64,000 nt of DNA, taken from assembly GCA_025361465.1 (NCBI GenBank), contig JANYAG010000025.1, positions 10,199 to 74,198 on the forward strand. Reading direction: 5' to 3'. This document shows positions 15,557 to 24,851 of this stretch, piece by piece. This stretch comes from Gemmatimonadota bacterium (GTDB lineage: Bacteria > Gemmatimonadota > Gemmatimonadetes > Gemmatimonadales > GWC2-71-9). Made by a program: the position numbers and the translations under genes. The notes beneath the pieces were generated by a model. It did no database searches. It was given only the letters and a program-made list of their open reading frames with translations, and was not told where the DNA came from. Numbering within the stretch: the stretch's first letter is position 1; each line of letters starts with the position of its first letter.

Positions 15557-17789
15557 CCCCCGGCCACCAGTTCCACTTGCCCGCGATCTGCATCAGGCTG
15601 GGGACCAGCACCATCCGGATCACCGTGGCGTCGAGCAGTACGGCGACCGCCAGCCCGAATCCCACGAACTGCATGATCAGGGTGCGCGCAAAGGCGAACA
15701 TGCCGAACACTGCAATCATGATCAGCGCCGCGGAGGTGATCACGGACGCCGTGGCCGACAATCCTTCCCGCGTGGCGAGCGTGTTCTGGCCGGTGCGGTC
15801 ATAGGCCTCCTTGATCCGCGACAGCAGGAACACCTCGTAATCCATCGACAACCCGAACACCACCGCGAACACCACCACCGGCACGATCACGTAGATCGCC
15901 GAGGTCGGGCCGTCCAGACCGAAGAGAGCGCCGCCGATGCCGTGCTGGAACACCAGGACAATCAACCCGAACGTCGCGGCCACCGAGAGGGAGTTCATCA
16001 CCACGGCCTTGATCGGCACTAGCACCGACTTGAAGACCAGCGCGAGCATCAGGGCGGTCACCCCCAGGATCATTGCCACGAGCAGCGGGAATCGCGCCAG
16101 CAGCAACTCCTGGAAGTCATACGAGGTTGCCACGTAGCCACCGACCCGGACCGTCGCCCCGCGGAGCTGGCGAACGCTGCCGGAGCCGACGATCGTGCGG
16201 ATGTCGCGCACCACCTTCATCGCGGTCGTCAGCGAGGTGGTGTCCGCGAGGATCACGTCGATCAGCGTGGTGCGGCCATCGCGCGCGAGATAGGCATCGA
16301 GGAAGTCGGGGTACTTGATCCGCACCGAGTCGGGTTCGCTGTAGAGCAGCGAGTACTCGAGGATCCCTGTACCCGGTGTCAGGTCAACCAGCGACTTGAC
16401 GTCGCCGACACGCGGATCGGCCCGGAGAGTGTCGGAGAGATGCTTGAGCGCGCGGAGCCCGATGGCGCTGGTGGCCTCGACGCCCTCGGGAAACTCGATC
16501 ACCAGGCGGACCGGCATGATGTAGCCAGACACTCCCATCCGCTCGAGCGTTGCCACCCCTGCCCCGGCCTCGGTTTCCGTTGGCCACCAGTTGCGGCTCG
16601 GCAGTCCGATGTGCAGGAAGAACACCGGCACCGTCAGGACACCGATCGTGGCGCTGGCGATGCCAAGGGCGCGGTACGGATGACGTGAAAGGGTCCGGGC
16701 CCACTTCTCCCAGATCTTCGGCCGGTGATACCACGCCAGCCGTTGCGCCAGCCAGCGCGGCCGATCGATGGAGCGGCCGAGCAGCGAGAGGAGGGCCGGC
16801 AGCAATGTGGTCGACAGCAGAACCGCGACCGCGACCACGGCGAGTCCTGCCAGTCCCACACTGCGCGTCTCGGAGAGCGGCGTGAAGACGAGGGCGGCAA
16901 ATCCCACCACCACCGTCATGCCAGAGGTCATCACCGCCTGCCCCGCCGTCGCGAACGTCCGCACCGCGGCTTCGGATGGGCGCAGTCCCTGGCTGAGTTC
17001 CTCGCGGAAGCGGGTCACCACCAGGAGGGAGTAATCGATGCCAACGCCCAGGCCGATCATCGACACGATGTTCAGGGAGAAGACCGACATCGAGGTGTAG
17101 AGTGCCATGACGCCCACCAGCGCCAGGGCGATCGTGATCGCCATGACGCCCACCACGATCGGGAGCAACGCCGCCACCAGCGCTCCGAAGGCGAGCACCA
17201 GCACGACGAGGGTGATCGGGACCAGCTTTCGCTCGTTGCGGTGGGCATCCTCCGCGCTCACCCCGCGGATGTCGAGGTCCAACGGTGCCCGACCGGTCAC
17301 CAGCACACTGTAGGCTTCCCGGTCAGGGAAACGGCGCAGGACCCCGGCAAAAGCCTGCCGCATCGGGACCACCACGGTCCCGACGGAGTCGTGCTGCACA
17401 TTCAGTGCGACAAGGAAGAAGGTGGTGCGGCCGTCGCGCGCGAGGAAGGTAGAATCATGGGTGCTGCGATACGACACGACACTTCGGACCCAGGGCTTGG
17501 CTTTCGCGACCGCGATCAGGGAATCGAGCAGTTTGCCCGGAACCCCCTCGGTCACCCGTTCGGGCGCCTGCAACGTGACGGCAAAGAACTCCGAGACCGG
17601 TCCCTGGAATCGGTTCGTCAGCAGCGAGTCTGCGAGGCGGGCCTCGGTCATCACGTCGGCGGCACCGCGTATCTCAAGCCGTCCGACCGTCTTCTCGGCA
17701 TAACTTGCCGCAAAGAGGCCGATCACGGCCCATGCCGCGATGATGACCCATCGCCATCGGACGAGTGTCCGCCCCAGGGAATCCAGCAC
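15501..17789 (-). CDS. RND-superfamily exporter, MMPL type
   Basis: A 762-residue inner-membrane protein with the duplicated RND layout: TM1, a large periplasmic domain, five TMs, then the pattern again. Recognisable segments include VSMIGLGVGIDYSLLVVTRF and VFAVVFGLSMDYEVFLLSRI, the Asp-Tyr (GIDYS, SMDYE) proton-relay motifs of MMPL transporters. Such pumps move lipids or hydrophobic compounds with proton-motive force; the substrate here is unknown. I chose the GTG at 17789 (VLDSLGRTLVRWRW), which begins just before TM1; the in-frame ORF extends upstream to 17903. It lacks an adjacent membrane-fusion or outer-membrane partner. Confidence 0.88.
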   Translation of the reverse strand: MLDSLGRTLVRWRWVIIAAWAVIGLFAASYAEKTVGRLEIRGAADVMTEARLADSLLTNRFQGPVSEFFAVTLQAPERVTEGVPGKLLDSLIAVAKAKPWVRSVVSYRSTHDSTFLARDGRTTFFLVALNVQHDSVGTVVVPMRQAFAGVLRRFPDREAYSVLVTGRAPLDLDIRGVSAEDAHRNERKLVPITLVVLVLAFGALVAALLPIVVGVMAITIALALVGVMALYTSMSVFSLNIVSMIGLGVGIDYSLLVVTRFREELSQGLRPSEAAVRTFATAGQAVMTSGMTVVVGFAALVFTPLSETRSVGLAGLAVVAVAVLLSTTLLPALLSLLGRSIDRPRWLAQRLAWYHRPKIWEKWARTLSRHPYRALGIASATIGVLTVPVFFLHIGLPSRNWWPTETEAGAGVATLERMGVSGYIMPVRLVIEFPEGVEATSAIGLRALKHLSDTLRADPRVGDVKSLVDLTPGTGILEYSLLYSEPDSVRIKYPDFLDAYLARDGRTTLIDVILADTTSLTTAMKVVRDIRTIVGSGSVRQLRGATVRVGGYVATSYDFQELLLARFPLLVAMILGVTALMLALVFKSVLVPIKAVVMNSLSVAATFGLIVLVFQHGIGGALFGLDGPTSAIYVIVPVVVFAVVFGLSMDYEVFLLSRIKEAYDRTGQNTLATREGLSATASVITSAALIMIAVFGMFAFARTLIMQFVGFGLAVAVLLDATVIRMVLVPSLMQIAGKWNWWPGVREGRMEKGAARSEERVE

Positions 17790-17869
17790 GGCACAATGGT
17801 AGGGAGCGACCCCCTCGGGCGCTAGCGCAGGGCCACAGTTCCTGCCATGTTGGACCGATAGTGGAACAC

Positions 17870-18679
17870 ATGCACAGCCGCCTGCTCTTCCTCCTCGTCG
17901 CATTCCTGGCGACCATCATCGCACTCGACGCCGTCCGCCGGCACCAGGGTGCGCTGGCGCCTCGGCCAGCCCCGACCGTCTTCGACTCCAAGACTGCCTC
18001 TCCTGCCCCTCCCCCAACACTCGAAACCAGACTGGGACCCTCACCCGCGATCAATCAGGTGACGGCGGGCACCCCGACACTGGACCTGATGGCACGCCTG
18101 GCCGTTCGCCGGCGGCTCGAACGCGAGGGCGCCCTGGTGTACCTCGATTCCCTGTTTGCCAAGACGGATTCGGTCGTCGTGCGCTGGCCCGATCCGGGCG
18201 ATTCCCCGCTCACGATTGCCTTTGTCCCGGACACGACCATCCCGGGCTGGAGCGACGCGGTGTTCGATGATCTCCGCGCCGGGATCGCGGCCTGGGGCGG
18301 CAACAGCGCTGGCCTGCGTTTCCGCGAGGTGGCCGCCTCGGATTCGGCGGACATCAAGGTCCGCTGGACCCTGGCGTTCCCCGACAGTACCCGGCTGGGC
18401 CTGACCGTGCTCAACTGGAGCCCAGACGGCACGGTGCATGGTGCCGACATCACCCTGGCGTATCTGGAAGGCGGCGCGAAACGAGTCCCGCTCTCCGTCT
18501 CGGATCGGCGCAGGGTGGCTGCCCATGAGCTGGGACACGCCATCGGTCTGCCGCACTCGGCCGAACGAGACGATCTCATGTTCCCCAACGCGACCACGTC
18601 AGCGCCCTCTCGACGCGACCAGGCAACCCTGCAGCTCCTCTACGCTGTTCCCCCGGGATCGATTCGGGTGTCCCAATAA
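17870..18679 (+). CDS. Membrane-anchored or secreted matrixin-type metalloprotease
   Basis: A 269-residue predicted zinc protease (M10-like). A hydrophobic N terminus (LLFLLVAFLATIIAL, about residues 5-19) serves as signal anchor, then a Pro-rich linker. The metzincin zinc motif HELGHAIGLPH (His219, Glu220, His223, His229) is followed by DLMF, a likely Met-turn. The central region has the typical substrate-cleft beta strands (ADIKVRW, GADITLAYL). ATG 17870 begins the hydrophobic segment. It is divergent from the exporter, with 80 bp between. Substrate unknown; only the catalytic domain is present. Confidence 0.85.
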   Translation: MHSRLLFLLVAFLATIIALDAVRRHQGALAPRPAPTVFDSKTASPAPPPTLETRLGPSPAINQVTAGTPTLDLMARLAVRRRLEREGALVYLDSLFAKTDSVVVRWPDPGDSPLTIAFVPDTTIPGWSDAVFDDLRAGIAAWGGNSAGLRFREVAASDSADIKVRWTLAFPDSTRLGLTVLNWSPDGTVHGADITLAYLEGGAKRVPLSVSDRRRVAAHELGHAIGLPHSAERDDLMFPNATTSAPSRRDQATLQLLYAVPPGSIRVSQ

Positions 18680-18736
18680 GACGCGCCGCTCGCCCGCTTC
18701 AGGTTGTGGACTTGAACTTGCGACCGTGTTGGTAGC

Positions 18737-19879
18737 ATGACGCCCCGCCCTGTCATCCTGGCACTCACCGCCGCGTTCCTTTCACAGTGCCTCCCCGCGC
18801 AGTCCTTCGCAGCCATCGATGCGGCGGTGCAGCAAGGGATCGCCAGTGGGATCTTTCCGGGCGCGGTGGTGGTCGTCGGGCGCGCCGACACGATTCTCTA
18901 CGCCAGGGGATACGGCCGCTTCACCTGGAATCGCCGCTCGAATGTCCCAGACCCGATGACATCCCTGTGGGATCTTGCGTCGATCACCAAGGTGGTCGGT
19001 ACCACGACGTCCGCCGCGGTCCTGGTCGACGAAGGGCGACTCGACCTTGACGCCCTGGTCTCGTCGTACGTCCCCGAGTTCAATGGGGCCGGCAAGGATC
19101 ATGTGACGGTGCGGATGTTGTTCGACCACACCAGCGGGCTACCGCCGTATGCCCCGCTCTGGCGTGAGGCGTCCAGTGCGCCCGAAGCCTTGCGCCGACT
19201 CTTCTCCGTCCCGCTGGAGCGGCCACCCGGGCTGAGTCCGCATTACAGCGACCTGAACGCGATGCTCGCCGGCCTCGTGGTCGAAAAGGCCGCCGGGGAA
19301 CGCCTCGACGCGTTCGCGGATTCCGCCGTGTTCAGGCCGCTTGGCATGCGCGCGACTACCTATCAACCGTCAGCCCGTGATCGGACCCGTGTGGTGCCGA
19401 CCTCGACCTTCCGGGGCCAGCCGGTCGCAGGCGTCGTCAATGACCAGAATGCTCGCGTACTTGGTGGTGTCGCCGGCCACGCCGGGCTCTTCTCCACCGG
19501 CATCGACTTGGCACGCTTTGCTCAAGGATGGTTGCGCGACTCCACGAGCGCTTCCGCGCCCTGGCTTGCCCCCGCGACATTGTCGCGCTTCTTCGAGCGC
19601 ACCGCCACGAGCGGATCTCGCGCCCTGGGGTGGGATACTCCAGAGAATACGGACACGAGCATCTCGATGTTCGGTCGCTGCGCGACGGCCACCACCATCG
19701 GGCACACCGGATGGACTGGCACGGCACTCTGGCTCGACCGGTCGCAAGACCTGTTCGTGGTGTTTCTCACCAATCGCAGCTACGCGCCGCGGAAGCCGAA
19801 GCTGTCATTCGCACAATTGAAGTTGGTGCGCGCCAAGGTCTCCGATGCGGCGCGGTCGGCGGTGGGTACCTGTCAGTGA
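18737..19879 (+). CDS. Secreted beta-lactamase-fold serine hydrolase
   Basis: A 380-residue exported protein of the class C beta-lactamase/esterase/DD-peptidase family. A signal peptide (about 1-25) is followed by the nucleophile motif SITK (Ser82, Lys85), a YSD motif in SPHYSDLNAML taking the place of YxN, and HTG near the C terminus (TIGHTGWTG). Many such proteins are esterases or muropeptide-editing enzymes and not true beta-lactamases; nothing here proves antibiotic hydrolysis. It follows the matrixin gene by 57 bp on the same strand. Confidence 0.87.
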   Translation: MTPRPVILALTAAFLSQCLPAQSFAAIDAAVQQGIASGIFPGAVVVVGRADTILYARGYGRFTWNRRSNVPDPMTSLWDLASITKVVGTTTSAAVLVDEGRLDLDALVSSYVPEFNGAGKDHVTVRMLFDHTSGLPPYAPLWREASSAPEALRRLFSVPLERPPGLSPHYSDLNAMLAGLVVEKAAGERLDAFADSAVFRPLGMRATTYQPSARDRTRVVPTSTFRGQPVAGVVNDQNARVLGGVAGHAGLFSTGIDLARFAQGWLRDSTSASAPWLAPATLSRFFERTATSGSRALGWDTPENTDTSISMFGRCATATTIGHTGWTGTALWLDRSQDLFVVFLTNRSYAPRKPKLSFAQLKLVRAKVSDAARSAVGTCQ

Positions 19880-19880
19880 A

Positions 19881-20186
19881 TTAGTGTCCGAGGAAGGCCC
19901 GTACTCGCGGATCCATCTTGTCCGGGGTCCAGTAGGGTTCCCATACCAGCTCGAGATCGACCGAAGTCACCCCCTCCAAGTCGGCAAGGGTCTGGCGGAC
20001 GTCTGCCATGATCTCTCCACCGACGGGACATCCCGGCGACGTCAGCGTCATGGTGACATGCACGACGCCTGCCTCATCGATCGCGAGGTCGTAGATCAAC
20101 CCGATATCGATGATGTTCAACCCCAACTCGGGGTCCTTCACTGCCCTGAGCGCCTTGCGCGCCAGTTCTGCAGAAATCACAACCAC
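19881..20186 (-). CDS. MIP18/PaaD-family (SufT-like) metal-sulfur cluster assembly factor
   Basis: A 101-residue DUF59/MIP18 protein: KDPELGLNIIDIGLIYDL and the conserved TLTSPGCPVG with its single reactive cysteine, then VDLELVWEPYWTPDKM. SufT-type proteins help mature Fe-S proteins. In many genomes it is the last suf gene; here it stands about 5 kb from the suf operon and on the other strand. The start may be GTG or the internal M; the track to KAL is conserved. It converges with the serine hydrolase gene, 1 bp apart. Confidence 0.88.
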   Translation of the reverse strand: MVVISAELARKALRAVKDPELGLNIIDIGLIYDLAIDEAGVVHVTMTLTSPGCPVGGEIMADVRQTLADLEGVTSVDLELVWEPYWTPDKMDPRVRAFLGH

Positions 20187-20261
20187 CCTCCCCCGCGTGC
20201 CCAGCCTGAAGGGAATGATAGAGAGTTTGTCCCCATTCCGTGAACCTCGGCCTGGTACCGA

Positions 20262-21407
20262 TCACGCAGGGGTCACCAGGTCGCCGAGCGCCGCCAGCAC
20301 CTCAGTGCCAATGGCACCAACCTGCCATCGACGAACCCCCGGTACCCGGGCAAGTTCTTCAGGGGAACGCGGTCCTGCCTTGGCGACGGCCTCCAGGGTG
20401 CCATTGGGGCAGAGCACTCCTGGGGCGAGTTTGAGTCTGGCGGCGGCGGCGTTCCGTGCGGCCTTGAGGCGTTCCACCCGAGCCATCAGCTCGAGGTCGA
20501 TGGAGCGGCGGGGAGCGCGTTCGATCCTGGGGAGCTCGGCCTCTGGGATCACCAGGCCCCGGGCGATAGCCGCGAGGATCTCCCTGCCCCACCGGGATAC
20601 CGCCTCACGCCCGACCCCTCGCACTTTGGCGAGCTCAGCCTCAACGGTCACCGGCCTGGCGGCGAGGAGGAGGAGCGTTTCGTTGCCCATCACACGGAAG
20701 GAAGCCCGGTCCAGTAGCCCGGCCGTGGTTTCGCGCCAGAAGTAGATCTCCCGTAACACCGCGAGCGCCCGACGCTCAAGCGCCTTGGCACCCTTGAGCG
20801 CAAGGAAACTGGTCTGCTCGTCGAGCGCGCCGGCAGTCCACCGCGTGTTCTCCAGCAACTCAAACTCCTCAGCAACCCAGCTATCTCTTCCAATGGCAAT
20901 GAGTTGATTAAGTAGTATGGTGCGCAACTCACAAAGATATCTGGTGTCGTCTGAGGCATATTTGAGCATGTCGGCCGAAAGGGGTCGCGCCGACCAGTCC
21001 GCCCGCTGGAAGCGCTTATCGGCCGTGACCCCGAAGTACTTCTCGAGCAAGGCGCCCAGGCCGATACCGGGCTCATCGAGGAACTGGGCTGCGATCCGGG
21101 TGTCGAACAAGTGCTTCGCCCGGAAGCCGTGCTGTTTGTCCAGCAGGCGGAGATCGTAGTCGGCATCGTGGAAGATCTTCTCGACCTTCGGGTCAGCCAG
21201 CACCAGCCCGAGGGCCCTGAGGTCACCGACCGCCAAGGGGTCAATCACCGCCGTGACGGTGGCTGAGCTCAACTGAACCAGGTAGACTCGGTCGTGATAG
21301 CGATGAAACGACGCCGCTTCGGTGTCGAGCGCGAGGATCGCGTCATTGGCAACGCGTGCCAGCAGGTTGCGGAAGCTCTCGGGTTCGTCAATGAGAAGAA
21401 CTTCCAC
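20262..21407 (-). CDS. rnd: Ribonuclease D
   Basis: A 381-residue 3'-5' exoribonuclease for tRNA and small RNA 3' trimming. The DEDD exonuclease signature begins LALDTEAASF (Asp28, Glu30), continues IFHDADYDLRLL and ends in the ExoIII motif YASDDTRYLCEL (DEDDy). Two helical HRDC-like regions follow (LFRE-type REIYFWRE and the C-terminal PGVRRWQVG). It starts at a GTG that directly abuts the stop of the small upstream gene, with no base in between, so translation is probably coupled. Confidence 0.93.
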   Translation of the reverse strand: MEVLLIDEPESFRNLLARVANDAILALDTEAASFHRYHDRVYLVQLSSATVTAVIDPLAVGDLRALGLVLADPKVEKIFHDADYDLRLLDKQHGFRAKHLFDTRIAAQFLDEPGIGLGALLEKYFGVTADKRFQRADWSARPLSADMLKYASDDTRYLCELRTILLNQLIAIGRDSWVAEEFELLENTRWTAGALDEQTSFLALKGAKALERRALAVLREIYFWRETTAGLLDRASFRVMGNETLLLLAARPVTVEAELAKVRGVGREAVSRWGREILAAIARGLVIPEAELPRIERAPRRSIDLELMARVERLKAARNAAAARLKLAPGVLCPNGTLEAVAKAGPRSPEELARVPGVRRWQVGAIGTEVLAALGDLVTPA

Positions 21408-21581
21408 CTAGTCGCGCCGCTTGCTGGCTTGATCGAGTCCGTCGGCGATGTCCTCGAGCGCTTTGGCGAGGGTCTTGTAGAACTCGGGGTCCGGCGCAGC
21501 CGGTGTGCCCATCGAGGCGTCAAGGTAGAGCTTTCGGGACAACTTGGCGGCGTAGCGGATATAGTCGGTCGAGGTGCCCAT
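21408..21581 (-). CDS. Small protein of unknown function before RNase D
   Basis: A 57-residue helical polypeptide (MGTSTDYIRYAAKLSRKLYL... ending DQASKRRD) with no membrane segment or cysteines. The ATG at 21581 was chosen over 21596 because the first conserved-looking residues follow it. Its stop codon touches the GTG of rnd, which suggests a real translated gene coupled to rnd. I recognise no family. Confidence 0.6.
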   Translation of the reverse strand: MGTSTDYIRYAAKLSRKLYLDASMGTPAAPDPEFYKTLAKALEDIADGLDQASKRRD

Positions 21582-21632
21582 CGTTGCTCCGGTCACTGGG
21601 GTCGAGCACGTAGCCGGCGCGTTTCGCGCCGG

Positions 21633-21896
21633 TCACTTCTTCGGACGACCCGGCGGTGTGTCGGAGTCGAAGATTTCCCGGTTGATGGCGATGAAGGAAC
21701 GCATGCCTTCCGGGACGTCTTCCTCGGGGAAGATCGCATTCACCGGGCATTCCGGCTCGCACGCGCCGCAATCGATGCACTCATCGGGGTGGATGTACAG
21801 CTGCGTTTCCCCCTCGTAGATGCAATCGACGGGACACACATCGACGCAGCCGCGGTCCTTCGTGCCAATACACGCCTCGGTGATCACGTACGGCAT
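21633..21896 (-). CDS. fdxA: 7Fe ferredoxin
   Basis: An 87-residue ferredoxin with one [3Fe-4S] and one [4Fe-4S] site: CIGTKDRGCVDVCPVDC (the first Cys spaced seven residues from the next, the usual 7Fe layout) and CIDCGACEPECP. It carries electrons in central metabolism. ATG 21896 gives the standard MPYVITEAC start; an in-frame start at 21944 adds unconserved residues. A C-terminal tail rich in Pro/Lys follows. It lies upstream of the small gene and rnd, about 50 bp away. Confidence 0.95.
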   Translation of the reverse strand: MPYVITEACIGTKDRGCVDVCPVDCIYEGETQLYIHPDECIDCGACEPECPVNAIFPEEDVPEGMRSFIAINREIFDSDTPPGRPKK

Positions 21897-22142
21897 CTGA
21901 TACTCCTTGCGGTGAAGTCGTCGCGAGGCCCGGAGGGACAACACGATTCAATCGAGCAGCATGGAGCCGGGCGGGGGCACCTGGCAAGGGGAGAGAGTAG
22001 GAACCTTCCCCCGGTGTGCGCAAGCCCCGCCCTGGCGCTCGACCGGTGTGACCGTCCGGAGCAGGGCAGGGGTACGCCGATCAGCTGCGCACGTGATCCG
22101 CTGACCGCCGGACCAGACCACGAGGTCGTTACGTTAGACACC

Positions 22143-24296
22143 ATGCCTCGCCGGGTCCCGCTGGTACTGCTCGCCGCCGTTGTGATGTGTTCTGCCGGAT
22201 CCCATCGCCTCTCGGGTCAAGCAGGAGCCCCAGCCTGTCGCCCGGCACCAACCGCTCTCGTGCTGAGTGGCGGTGGTACCAAGGGGATGGCACATGTTGG
22301 CGTCATCCAGATGCTCGATTCCGCGGGAGTTCGCCCCGACCTCATCGTCGGGACATCGATCGGGGCAATTGTCGGTGCGCTCTATGCCTCCGGCCTCGAC
22401 GGGTCGACCATCGATTCGCTCATGCGGGCGTTCACGATTGCCCAGGGAACCACTGCCGGCAGGGTTCGTGGTCCGGTGGCATGGGGCGTCCGTTTTCCGC
22501 TCGTGACCTGGGAGGAAGGGGCGGGTGGGTTCTCAGTCGAGAGCTCGGCGTTGCGACAGACCGACGCCAACGGCCCGCTCAACGTGGCCCTCCTGCGCGC
22601 CAATCTCCTGGCCCGCGGTGATTTCAATCGATTGCCGATTCCGCTGCGGGTGGTGGCCACCGATCTGCGTGATCGGAACGTGGTCGTGCTCGATCACGGC
22701 GACTTGGCGCAGGCGGTGCGGGCGAGTATCGCCATTCCACTGGTCTTCGCTCCCGAGCGCATCGGCGACCAGGTACTCATCGACGGTGGACTCTCAGCCA
22801 ATATCCCCGTCGGCGTCGCTCGCCATGCTGGTGCCACTCGCGTCATCGTGAGCGATGTCACGACACGCCTGGTCGACACGCTCAACCTCGAGTCCTCGCT
22901 GGCCGTTGCCGACCGGGTCCTGAGCTGGCTCTTCCAGCAGCCAGCCGATGTCGTTGGCCGCGAAGACCTCTTCATTCGCGTGCCCGTGGACGGCTTCGGC
23001 TCGCTCGACTTTGCTCCGGCGACCATCGATTCACTGCTGCGGCTCGGCCGCGCGGCCGGACGAAGGATGCTGGCGCAATGGCCATGTCGTTCGGTCGCCC
23101 AGCAGACGGGGCCCCTCTCGTCGGCACCGAAGACCCCGTCGGTCATCGCAGAAATTCGGGGCGAAGCAGGGGATAGCGATGGCACCAGGCTGCTGGTGCA
23201 GGCGCTTCGCCTCGAGCCAGGTCAGCCCTTCGACCTTCACCTGCTTGAACAACGACTGTCTTCGTTCGCGCGCCGCGACCTCTTCCGGGAAATCTGGCTT
23301 CGCCCCACGGGCACGGGGGATTCTGTCACGTTCTACCCCTTGCTGCGCCGGCTGCCACAGCGAATCGCCGGCATCGGCCTGGCGTACGATCAGGAATTGG
23401 GGGGACGCGCCTGGGTGGGGATGCTCGATCGACGCGCGCCGATCATCAAGGCCGAAGCGTCCGGCATCCTGACACTCGGCCGCTTCAACAGCTCCATCGA
23501 CATCGGTGTCCGGCGGCAGTCCCTGCTGGGACATCCGACACTCTCGCCGGCCTTTCACCTCACGCTGGCCGGTGAGCGGCTTCGGCAATTTGACACCACC
23601 GGGACGGAACTCGACTCCGATGTCTTTCGCGAACTCGCGGCGAGAGCGGTACTGGAGCGCGATCTGGCGCCCTCGCTGCACTTGATGGTTGGTGGCGAGG
23701 CGCGCACCTGGCACGAGCTCACCCTCGATGGCCGAGTTCCGCGCAATCGGCAGGCAATCGGGCCAACGCTCCTGCTGGAACAGTCGGCCGCTGCGAAAGA
23801 CCACTTCGCCCGGCTGGAACTTGCGTGGACCACTGCCTACTGGCGGGCGTTCCTGACAACGCGCTGGAGTGCGTCCATTGGAAGCTTCCTGCTCGAACAT
23901 CGGCTGCGGATCGGCGCCGGGGCAACCCTGCCGACCGGGCAGACGTTTGTGCTCGGAGGGGAAGAGGGGTTTCCCGGATTTCACCTTGGTGAACACCGCG
24001 GTGATCGCGAAGCATCCACCTCGCTGGCCTTGTCACGACCCGTGCTGGGTCAGGTACGCTTCAAGCTGACCGGGGCGGCTGGTCGGGCGATCTTTGCCGG
24101 AAGTCCGCTCGACAGCGCGCTCGCCATCACGCGAGGAATCCAGGTGGGCCGCGGTCTGCTTGAGCGTGGCGCGTGGCAGGTGGGCCTGTGGGCCGGACTC
24201 GAGAGTCCGACACCGCTCGGTCCCGTGCGGGTTGAGTATGGCTGGAACCGCGCTGGTCGCGGGGCGCTGCTGTTCCGCATCGGTACCTGGTTCTGA
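22143..24296 (+). CDS. Patatin-like phospholipase with C-terminal beta-barrel (PlpD-like)
   Basis: A 717-residue exported protein. After a signal peptide (1-25), the patatin domain shows the oxyanion loop LSGGGTKGMAHVG, the nucleophile GTSIG (Ser72) and the DGG motif (Asp214), a full Ser-Asp dyad. A POTRA-like segment (about 330-400, DGTRLLVQALRLEPGQPF) and an Omp85-type barrel ending in aromatic Phe (RIGTWF) follow. This is the layout of type Vd (PlpD) proteins, which place a lipase at the outer membrane. ATG 22143 sits 7 bp after TACGTT, so the mRNA may be leaderless. Confidence 0.9.
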   Translation: MPRRVPLVLLAAVVMCSAGSHRLSGQAGAPACRPAPTALVLSGGGTKGMAHVGVIQMLDSAGVRPDLIVGTSIGAIVGALYASGLDGSTIDSLMRAFTIAQGTTAGRVRGPVAWGVRFPLVTWEEGAGGFSVESSALRQTDANGPLNVALLRANLLARGDFNRLPIPLRVVATDLRDRNVVVLDHGDLAQAVRASIAIPLVFAPERIGDQVLIDGGLSANIPVGVARHAGATRVIVSDVTTRLVDTLNLESSLAVADRVLSWLFQQPADVVGREDLFIRVPVDGFGSLDFAPATIDSLLRLGRAAGRRMLAQWPCRSVAQQTGPLSSAPKTPSVIAEIRGEAGDSDGTRLLVQALRLEPGQPFDLHLLEQRLSSFARRDLFREIWLRPTGTGDSVTFYPLLRRLPQRIAGIGLAYDQELGGRAWVGMLDRRAPIIKAEASGILTLGRFNSSIDIGVRRQSLLGHPTLSPAFHLTLAGERLRQFDTTGTELDSDVFRELAARAVLERDLAPSLHLMVGGEARTWHELTLDGRVPRNRQAIGPTLLLEQSAAAKDHFARLELAWTTAYWRAFLTTRWSASIGSFLLEHRLRIGAGATLPTGQTFVLGGEEGFPGFHLGEHRGDREASTSLALSRPVLGQVRFKLTGAAGRAIFAGSPLDSALAITRGIQVGRGLLERGAWQVGLWAGLESPTPLGPVRVEYGWNRAGRGALLFRIGTWF

Positions 24297-24305
24297 GCGC
24301 CGCGA

Positions 24306-24713
24306 CTACTTCTTGATCGGCCGGAAGAGCCAGCTCGCCAGGGACTTGCCGCGATCCTCACACGAATCTGTTTGCACCTCGAGCCAGTACCCGCCGCGCT
24401 CACCGCGCACCACGTAGGTTCCCTCGCGCTGGACGTTGTTCTCGTCAAGGCAACCCTGGTCGGAATACGTCAGGAGGCCATCCTTCGATCGCATCCTGCC
24501 ACTGAAGGTCCCCTCGGCCATCGTGATCACGAAGATGGTGCTGTTCTTCAGTTCGAAAGGGATCGGCGGGAATGTCTTGGCGGTGTCGCGTGCCTCGATG
24601 GTGTACTTCCCCGGCCGGAACGCCGGCGGGGTTCCGCCGCTGCCACCAGCTTGGGCCGCGAGAGGCCATGCGACGAGGGTGGCGGTGGCGAGGACGAGCC
24701 AGCGAGGGTTCAT
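24306..24713 (-). CDS. Secreted protein of unknown function
   Basis: A 135-residue protein with a signal peptide (MNPRWLVLATATLVAWPLAAQA) and a beta-rich body with two cysteines (DQGCLDEN, TDSCEDRG) that could form a disulfide. Repeated strand-like segments (KYTIEARD, GTYVVRGERG, YWLEVQTD) suggest a small lipocalin-like barrel, but I cannot assign a family. ATG 24713 begins the signal peptide. It is divergent from sufR and convergent with the patatin gene, 9 bp apart. Confidence 0.7.
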   Translation of the reverse strand: MNPRWLVLATATLVAWPLAAQAGGSGGTPPAFRPGKYTIEARDTAKTFPPIPFELKNSTIFVITMAEGTFSGRMRSKDGLLTYSDQGCLDENNVQREGTYVVRGERGGYWLEVQTDSCEDRGKSLASWLFRPIKK

Positions 24714-24784
24714 CGGTCGATCCCGGACTGAGGTTGGCGGCGTTGTTCGGATGAAGGTACGCGCAACCCGGTGGGAAGGTGGGC

Positions 24785-24842
24785 TGGACTTAAATCCAAA
24801 TTCATAGCACAAATTGACAAAACACCAGCCGGCCGGTAGCAT
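24785..24842 (+). promoter_or_regulatory. Predicted suf operon promoter and operator
   Basis: TTGACA (24814-24819) and TAGCAT (24837-24842) are exactly 17 bp apart. The sufR ATG begins 9 bp later, so the mRNA would start within about 3 nt of the start codon and lack a Shine-Dalgarno. Just upstream lies TGGACTTAAATCCA (24785-24798), a palindrome with one mismatched pair, a plausible SufR operator. Promoter is strong; operator is inference. Confidence 0.6.
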
Positions 24843-24851
24843 TCGCCCCCA

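Noticed and set aside
16725..17825. Long plus-strand ORF (366 codons) opposite the MMPL exporter
   Set aside because: It has the His/Arg/Gly-rich composition of an antisense shadow and no recognisable domain; the minus-strand MMPL frame is clearly the gene.
21294..22142. Upstream extension of the patatin ORF
   Set aside because: It overlaps rnd, the small gene and the ferredoxin on the other strand; a signal peptide starts at 22143.
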